Positions 57,886 through 64,000 of a DNA stretch of 64,000 nucleotides are shown here, piece after piece. Under the pieces are notes generated by a model. It was given only the letters and a program-made list of their open reading frames with translations, had not been told where the DNA came from and ran no database searches. Both the position numbers and the translations under genes were made by a program. The DNA is from Crambe crambe (lineage: Eukaryota > Porifera > Demospongiae > Poecilosclerida > Crambeidae): contig OZ004591.1 in NCBI GenBank assembly GCA_963924555.1, positions 5,146,001 through 5,210,000 on the forward strand. The letters are read 5' to 3'. The first letter of the stretch is position 1; the number at the start of each line of letters is the position of its first letter.

Positions 57886-59475
57886 TTATTGCAACATTAT
57901 TGAAGCTTCAACATAGTCTTCCAATGAATTAAATTGACGTCTGTTAAAAGAGTTGTTTAAAAGAGAGAAAGCACGCTCTGCAGCTGCAGATGAAGGCTGA
58001 ACCAATAACACATTCCTCACTGCTTTTGACCAAGTAGGCAGTTCGACTTCATAACGCTTCCACCATTCAAGAGGGTCACACTTCTCACTGATATCCCTTG
58101 CTTTAGCCAAGTAGAGAGGCAATTCCAACTTCAAGGAGGAAATAGTAGTTAGATCCAGAAAAGTAAAAGCATCCACACAACCTATTTCTGCTGCTGTGGG
58201 TTGAAGTTCACTAATCTTAGTTGGATTAAAGTACCTGGCTGCCTTGAAGATAGATACGGGAGATTTATTATCATCACCAAATTGGTCTTTGAAATACTTT
58301 ATGCCGCTCCATTCCATATTGTATCCACTGTTGTTGCTGTGAGACATTTGTAGGCGACAGTGATTTTGCAACAGCGTTGAGGTTGGGATAATTAGCAGTG
58401 TGTATCACAGCAGATAGTTGCTGGATAATTTCATAAGCTTCAAGGATAAGTGCACCATCTCCCTCAATGTGATAAGTGGCTTTGATAAAATGCTCACCAA
58501 GGTCAATAACAGCTGCTAACTCAATTTGGAGTAGAGCTCGTTATTGAAGATTTGTTAGTATTTCTATCACTTTAGGCCGAATAGAAGGTCCTATGTCAGT
58601 GTTATCAGCCGCTGTTCTATTTTCCAGTTGCACACAAAACGGACTATCACTGCCAGAACCTCTCCAAGACGGGTGGTGCCATCAAAAATCACGGAAATAC
58701 ATTTCCCTGCAATTTCTTGTTTTATTCTGGATCGCTCTTCATGGAGAATGAAAGGTACTAATTCCAACATATGACTCTTATCTGTTAGTCTATAAGCACC
58801 TTCTTCCAGAATATCACGAAATATGTCAAGCTTTGACATTGGTACACCAGCTCTTAAAAAAGTAGTAACAACTCTTGTTCTGTAGACACGTTGTTCATCA
58901 GATAGTGTTTCACCCTTACTGTGATTACCATCGTCATACTTCTTTAGAGCTCTGACAATATCCATTTCATGGTCCACTCTTTCTTTCATCCTTTTCTTAC
59001 TATCCATATGCTTCACTGACCTCACATGGTTCTGAACTGTGCTACGCTTTAGAGATAACATTTCTCTACATGCAGTGCAGAACAATCGATGATTTGAAAC
59101 AGTTAGCTTCCCCTCAGGAAACTCCAGCACTCTCTGAGAAGGTTTTACAGATTTTGGATCATATTGCCTACTACAACCACCTGACTTCTTTTTGCCTTTG
59201 GGAGGATTGCACTGTAACCTCCTTTTCCTGCTCAAGTCCGAAGGAGTAGGTGACTTCAGTCTCTCGAGAAGTGAAACTGGAGCACTACTTGATGAATTAT
59301 CAGATTCATGAGAGCTACAGCTAGTGCAGTTGTAGGAAGAACTCTCAGAAGAAGCGAGAATATCACTAGCAGACGTCATTATTATGCCACAAGCAGCTGC
59401 TAGACAGGTGCACGTGCAACATAATTCATAACCGGTAACCGGTACCGTGGTGGCAGGCACAAACACATTCCACAA
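57886..59475 (-). mobile_element. Defective hAT-family transposon with BED-type zinc finger
   Basis: Two transposase pieces are read in order. The N-terminal piece (58591-59475, Met possibly near 59378) has a BED-like finger: LFCTACREMLSLKRSTVQNH followed by VRSVKHMDSKKRM. It then runs to VIFDGTTRLGEV, near the first catalytic Asp, and ends at a stop. A middle piece near 58370-58530 reads VIDLGEHFIKATYHIEGDGA in a frame after the stop. The C-terminal piece (57886-58371) carries the hATC dimerisation motif WWKRYEVELPTW, then VLLVQPSSAAAERAFSLLNN. Much of the catalytic core between them is missing, so it is inactive. Clear terminal inverted repeats or 8-bp target duplications were not found. 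Confidence 0.8.
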
Positions 59476-59708
59476 CCTATTATGCTGGCATTATGCTTCC
59501 TGCTTTGATAGACCTATTATTCTCAAAACTATGCCGGCAGAATGTGCCGGTCCCTACTAATAATGAAGATAATCAGATGATGGATACAGCTCCTGTGCAT
59601 GTGGTTCTTCTGCTTAATTGCCTATGTGAGCGTCTTTGTACTGGTAAGCTACAATTAGCAGTAATTAAAGAGTTGATGTCTAGCTATAAGACTAGAGCCT
59701 ACCGAGTT

Positions 59709-60602
59709 GCATATATCATAGATAGTAGACACGGAACAGGATTGGAAACTTAATACTACCATGCGCGTGCTATCCGTGTTTGCCGGGAAATTTTGGCGCG
59801 AGATATGAATGCATAGTTACCACATAGTTAAGGATGAGTTCTGCAAAAGATATCAGAGTAGATATTAGTCTAGTAGCTTAATATTAGCTTGGCTAGAGTG
59901 TTTCCATGTTGTGTTTCTATAAAAATAATAAAACTTAATATGATACTAGATCTAGCTAGACAGTACAAATCTATGAGAGATTCAGTATCTCAAGGATTTT
60001 GAAAGATGAAGAGTTTAGTCTTCCTCTCCAGCCATCTATAGATGCCCGTTCTTGTGCAGAGAGCTTTATGGAGTGGATAATAAAACATGATAATGCAAAT
60101 AAATAATAGAAATGTAATAATAATAACTATTTAACCCATAGTTTAACACTGCAATCAAAAAAAAACTAACAGCTATGAATCAATATAACATATCATCCGA
60201 TAGACAAACTATTATACTACTAAAAGATACCAAATACTTGACTTCTAAATTTATGCGAGTCCTGTTTTAGTCCCACAAATTGGTAGGTCTATAAAATCTT
60301 TAGCAACATATCCTACACCAAGAACAATTACTACACTCTTTATTTCAGTCTATTCCAGTAAGAAACTTTACCTTCCAAACTTCTATAGGATAAAATTGTT
60401 AGAAAAGTACTTGCACTCGTAGCTCTAGTCCCACAAAGTCTGTACCTCTCTTCCTCAGAAAATGTATTGCGACAATAGGGCTAAATTTTCTATGGTTACA
60501 ACGCAGATAGCATGCGCGAAATGTATTAGCTTAATGGGCGTGACGTCACATGACGTAGGCAGTTTCCAATCCTGTTCCGTGTCTAATATCTATGCATATA
60601 TT
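59709..60602. mobile_element. Possible MITE, about 890 bp, about 40-bp inverted ends
   Basis: The segment 59717-59750 (gacacggaacaggattggaa core) returns inverted at 60561-60594, with weaker similarity outward through catatat. The interior has no gene. Near its ends there are GC-richer stretches (catgcgcg, tgacgtcacatgacg). Confidence 0.6.
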
Positions 60603-61508
60603 AAACATAGGTAGCCATGGTTACATGACTGTAGGGGTTCTAACTCTAACACTGTACCACTTTGTGTAGCTAGTTGTTAGCCTTAGATGAGGTAATAAGT
60701 AATTGCCAATGGCTGTTCATTACTATGAAAAGTTGGGCCTATCATTGCTGTTGCTGTTGCTTGTTGTTGACAGTGTGATTCAGGGGTGTGATTACTATAT
60801 ATCCTATTTGGTTAACTGAACAGTTCATAACTTTGGTGTTTGTAACTGTGAGGTTTGACAATAATTCTATGTTATCCAAGTGTGGGCTCTAAATAATGCG
60901 CACTGAGCAACATGGCTTATTGCAGTACGGTTAGTAGTTACATAGCTAGTATCCTTGCTGTTCAATGCTTTCAAACTGCCGTTTTGAATGGTTATTCTCA
61001 CGCATAGCTTGATTGAAGTATGTGTACTGGATTCTCATTATTTGGAAGCCTCAGTCTTAGTTTTGAGATTCTCCTTCATCATGGCTCTCTCTCTGGCACT
61101 TCAAACAATCACTAGTTCGTGTACACTGCAATCTCTGTTGTTTTTATTCACTGCTGTCTTTTAGTCAGTTCTCTGCATGTCATAATTTGCTTGGCCAAGA
61201 AGCATCACTCTCTTCACGGTAGAGTTACCAGCGTAGTGACTGCAAGCCTGAGCCTGAGTCCTGTAGTAGAGCTTGTGTCTAGCTATAGCTAGAGATAATG
61301 CACGTGCTCAATGCGCATCATTGTGCATCCTTGCGCGTCCACGTGAACGTACCACCATGCATGCATAGTCGCTTCCAGCATGCACAGTGCCTTGGCCGAG
61401 GCAAAAACATTCCTTTGAGGGAGTGAAGCATAGTAAAAGTACATATTCAGGATGTGACCTACCACTCCATCACTCATGTAGGATTGTATTTCAATCAAAT
61501 CTCACCAG
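60603..61508. other. Intergenic, nothing recognised
   Basis: No supported coding region or repeat. Upstream exons of the surface-protein gene may lie here but were not found. Confidence 0.4.
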
Positions 61509-63863
61509 TACTTCTGACATGTGATGGACTTGGTGGAGGCTACTTCCACACAGAAAGTAATGAATCTATACATACCGTACTCGCGCGTTATTAGGCGTAT
61601 GCGCTTATATCTCCACAGGAAGCAAACCACCGCTTAACAGCGAGTATGCGCCTAACAGCGAGATGGATAATTTAATTTGGATGGGCATTAATTAGAGTAC
61701 CGCGTGAAGAACCAGCAGTAAGTGGCAGTTCTGTGCAGAAACACACTTTTAAGTGAGGTAAGCTTAGCAAAGAGTTGCTAAACCAGTAAGAAAACAAAAA
61801 ATAAGCAGAAATAGAGCTCATAAGTAAGGAGCGCTTAACAAAGAATAGTTAGTGCAGCAAGAAAACCAGCGCCTAACAATGAATGTGCGCTTATTAACGA
61901 GATGTGCCTAATAACCCGCGAGTACGGTACCATATTGGCAAGACTGACTACTGGCCCCACTGTGTCTAAAGGACTTAAGATCTATTCCTCCATGGAAGAA
62001 TCAGATGTAAGCATTGAATAGGAACACATGTCCAGCATAGAGAATCCGGAAAACAGTCAACTAAATGTAACAGTGTGGAAGGAAAATGGAGAGACTATAG
62101 GAACGTATCCACTCGCAATCGAGATTGGAGGTACTAATCCAAATACACTGAATTTCCTCTTTATTTTGGTGACAAGAAAGGCCCGCCAGTAATGGGTATA
62201 ATCCTATATAGTCTTATACCCAGGCTAAGCTTGAGATGGTGGACAAAAGAGAAAAAAATTGCACTAGCCACTCCCAGCCTTTGCTGACCACACCCATGAC
62301 CTTGGATGCTATTACTCTAGCTGCTCATTTCTTTCCATTAGAGCTAGACCCTTCTCAATAAAGCCCCATTGATTTTATAGGGTCTGACCTAGATAACCTG
62401 GGAAGTCCACATGCAGTATAATGAGAATCTTTCTTTCTCAGATTTATCTTCTTGTCAAACTGGCAATGGGACAACTATAACTGCAAGTCCAACAGCAGCA
62501 AGTAAGTCTGGCACAGCCGACCCTTTACCATATCTCCCTCCCTTGGAAAGGATCTGCTACACCAGTAGAAATGCACTGGCTCCATAAATTATCCAGTCCA
62601 TATCTCTTTCGATTTCTGCAGGTATAAATCAAGCGTCCTTCATACCACAAGTGTCTCATACCATCCTTAATAACACCGGACAGAACGGCCTCTTCCTTAA
62701 GTACAATTTTACCCATCGCACGGAAATAGAAGTGCGTAAAAGTGGAAGGGCTATTGTAAGGGGGGATAACTTCAAACGTTACTGCACACTGAACACAGAG
62801 AGATACTGGAGAGGAGAATGCTTCATACATATTCTTGACACCAGCATGGTTGCCAGTGGAACTGTGATGGATATCATAGTTACATCACCGATATATGATC
62901 CTGACCCCATTGCTAGCATAACTCTTCTACAGCCATCAGGTAAGACCCCATGTAGAATGAGTAGAATGTTTTGGTATTCAAAGTACATATGAACTTGGTG
63001 TGCACAATTGTGGGATAATGCTTGAATGTCCCTTTATGTACGAATCCACACTTTTGATCCTGCCTATTTTGAATTTGAGTTTGAAACTTGACATCATTAA
63101 TTTTGTTCTTTTTATCATAATAATTCAATTAGCAAAACAATTGTCACGATCAGGCAGGGATAGGTGGTGGCCTCGGTGGCTTGGGAACAATAAAATGTTT
63201 TCATAGCCCTATTGTTCTTAGCCACTACCTATTCCAGAGCAGCTGCCTTATCTCTGCCTTATGCATGACGACTGTTCTGCAAACTACTGTATAAAAACAT
63301 AGCAGATCATTATGTGATTTAGCAACAGAACTACTCTAGCCATGATAAGGCTATACTGGTTAAGGCTATCTATACAGTGCTTTGCAAGTTGGTTGGCAGA
63401 TTTCAAGTATGTAAACTCCTAGCCTCGTACCCAGGCCCACTTTTTTCGCGGGGCTTTTCCACCGCCCTGCAAAAAAAGCGGGCCTGGGTACGAGGCTAGT
63501 AAACTCTCTATTGTGTTTGTGGTAGTGCACAATAGAGTTTACATACTTACAATTACATGAACTCTGCCAACCAACTTGCAAAGCACTGTACTCTGAGCTC
63601 TGTCTTGTTGCAAAGATATTGCAACACCACTCTGTAACACCACTCTAATAACCACTTTAATAACCCCTGTACAATGTCTCTATTTCACACAGTCACAATC
63701 ACAGAACAACCTTCGTCTACTACCAATAGTACTCATACCACTGCCGAAATGATGCATGCAAATAGCTCACCTCAACTTTATGATAGGACTAGCTTTGTTA
63801 TTATTTGTTATTATGATAGCTGTTTTAATCAGTAGAACATTATCATTCCTACTAACCTACTAA
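61509..63863 (+). CDS. Probable single-pass surface protein (partial, five exons)
   Basis: Exons joined by phase-1 introns can be read: 61509-61556 (LLTCDGLGGGYFHTE), 62041-62130 (NSQLNVTVWKENGETIG), 62442-62501, 62622-62939 and 63693 onward. Uniform phase 1 is typical of shuffled extracellular modules. The fourth exon has alternating beta-strand-like sequence with N-glycosylation sites (NNTG, NFTH) and two Cys (YCTLNTERYWRGECFIHILD). The last exon is Ser/Thr-rich (EQPSSTTNSTHTTAE), like a stalk. The membrane helix expected next (MIGLALLLFVIMIAVLIS) is encoded in another frame, joined either by a 37-nt intron or not at all. The start is missing. I do not recognise the family; an Ig-like receptor is one guess. 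Confidence 0.4.
61573..61929. mobile_element. MITE-like element with GC-rich inverted ends and internal repeats
   Basis: The ends read taccgtactcgcg...ttattaggc and return inverted at 61929 with about 25 bp of near match. Inside, motifs such as cgcttaacagcgag, cgcctaacagcgag and gcgcctaacaatga repeat several times. It lies in a predicted intron, 17 bp from the donor at 61556. Confidence 0.8.
63373..63590. mobile_element. Foldback MITE interrupted by a second element
   Basis: The outer ends tacagtgctttgcaagttgg return inverted at 63571-63590. Inner arm pieces gtatgtaaactc and tctattgtg also return inverted (cacaatagagtttacatac). The left arm is interrupted at 63419-63499 by another short palindrome. 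The element lies in a predicted intron of the surface-protein gene. Confidence 0.85.
63419..63499. mobile_element. Short 'gcctcgtacccaggc' palindromic element
   Basis: It is 81 bp, starts ctagcctcgtacccaggccc and ends with its inverse. It is flanked by taaactc on both sides, which fits a 7-bp target duplication. A related tip (gtacgaggctag) occurs alone near 34729. Confidence 0.85.
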
Positions 63864-63954
63864 CAATTATGTTACAATTTATGTATGTATGACTCTCATT
63901 GTGGCTTTCATTTTTTAAGTATCATGGTGAAATTCGTCATAAAAAGGGAGGGGG

Positions 63955-63955
<1 letters not shown>

Positions 63956-64000
<45 letters not shown>
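63956..64000. repeat. (GA)n microsatellite at window end
   Basis: A ga dinucleotide run reaches the last base of the window, so its full length is unknown. Confidence 0.95.

Noticed and set aside
59493-59753. 86-aa plus-strand frame next to the hAT relic
   Set aside because: No motif, no splice context, and its end overlaps the inverted repeat at 59709-59750.

Overview
The window looks like animal nuclear DNA, most likely from a demosponge. It is AT-rich. Most genes are split by short GT-AG introns. Animal orthologues with intact reading frames are present (CEP295, DNAJC3, a class II CPD photolyase, a caspase). The intergenic DNA is full of short inverted-repeat elements, including a short element reading 'gcctcgtacccaggc' that, from memory, is common in sponge-type genomes. 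The species itself is an inference. No bacterial operon, CRISPR array or rRNA/tRNA gene was seen.

Layout. 0.7-6.7 kb, minus strand: a Roc/COR-like P-loop GTPase exon, then two SAM domains built from duplicated exon sets, then a complete caspase domain. Exon phases allow all of it to be one gene, with a decayed DNA transposon in the last intron. 9.9-18.6 kb, minus strand: a nine-exon gene of 1,622 codons with ARM-like helical repeats, a TPR-like stretch, an HNH-like zinc cluster and a MYND-like zinc cluster. It shares a 240-bp divergent promoter with an intronless POT/SLC15-like transporter at 18.8-20.6 kb on the plus strand.

21.0-49.9 kb, minus strand: a CEP295-type centriole protein. The N-terminal coiled-coil exons and the large Ser/Pro-rich exon lie at 43.9-49.9 kb. 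The C-terminal ALMS-motif exons lie at 21.0-22.0 kb, 22 kb away. The intervening intron appears to hold a whole tandem array of intronless POT-like transporters on the same strand: four long ORFs, one gene split by a perfect palindrome, one small-deletion pseudogene and many relics. 50.5-54.4 kb, plus strand: DNAJC3 (p58IPK) in 14 exons, divergent from CEP295. 54.5-56.8 kb, minus strand: class II CPD photolyase, tail-to-tail with DNAJC3, with its N-terminal exons not found. 57-64 kb: a broken hAT transposon, several MITE-like elements and the exons of a probable single-pass surface protein.

The most interesting points are the possible GTPase-SAM-SAM-caspase signalling protein, the transporter array nested in a CEP295 intron, near-identical coding DNA in the TM6-TM7 loop of otherwise diverged transporters, the perfect 212-bp-arm palindrome, and the zinc-cluster/ARM protein of unknown function. 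Exon boundaries were read by eye and checked by phase arithmetic. No database search was possible.
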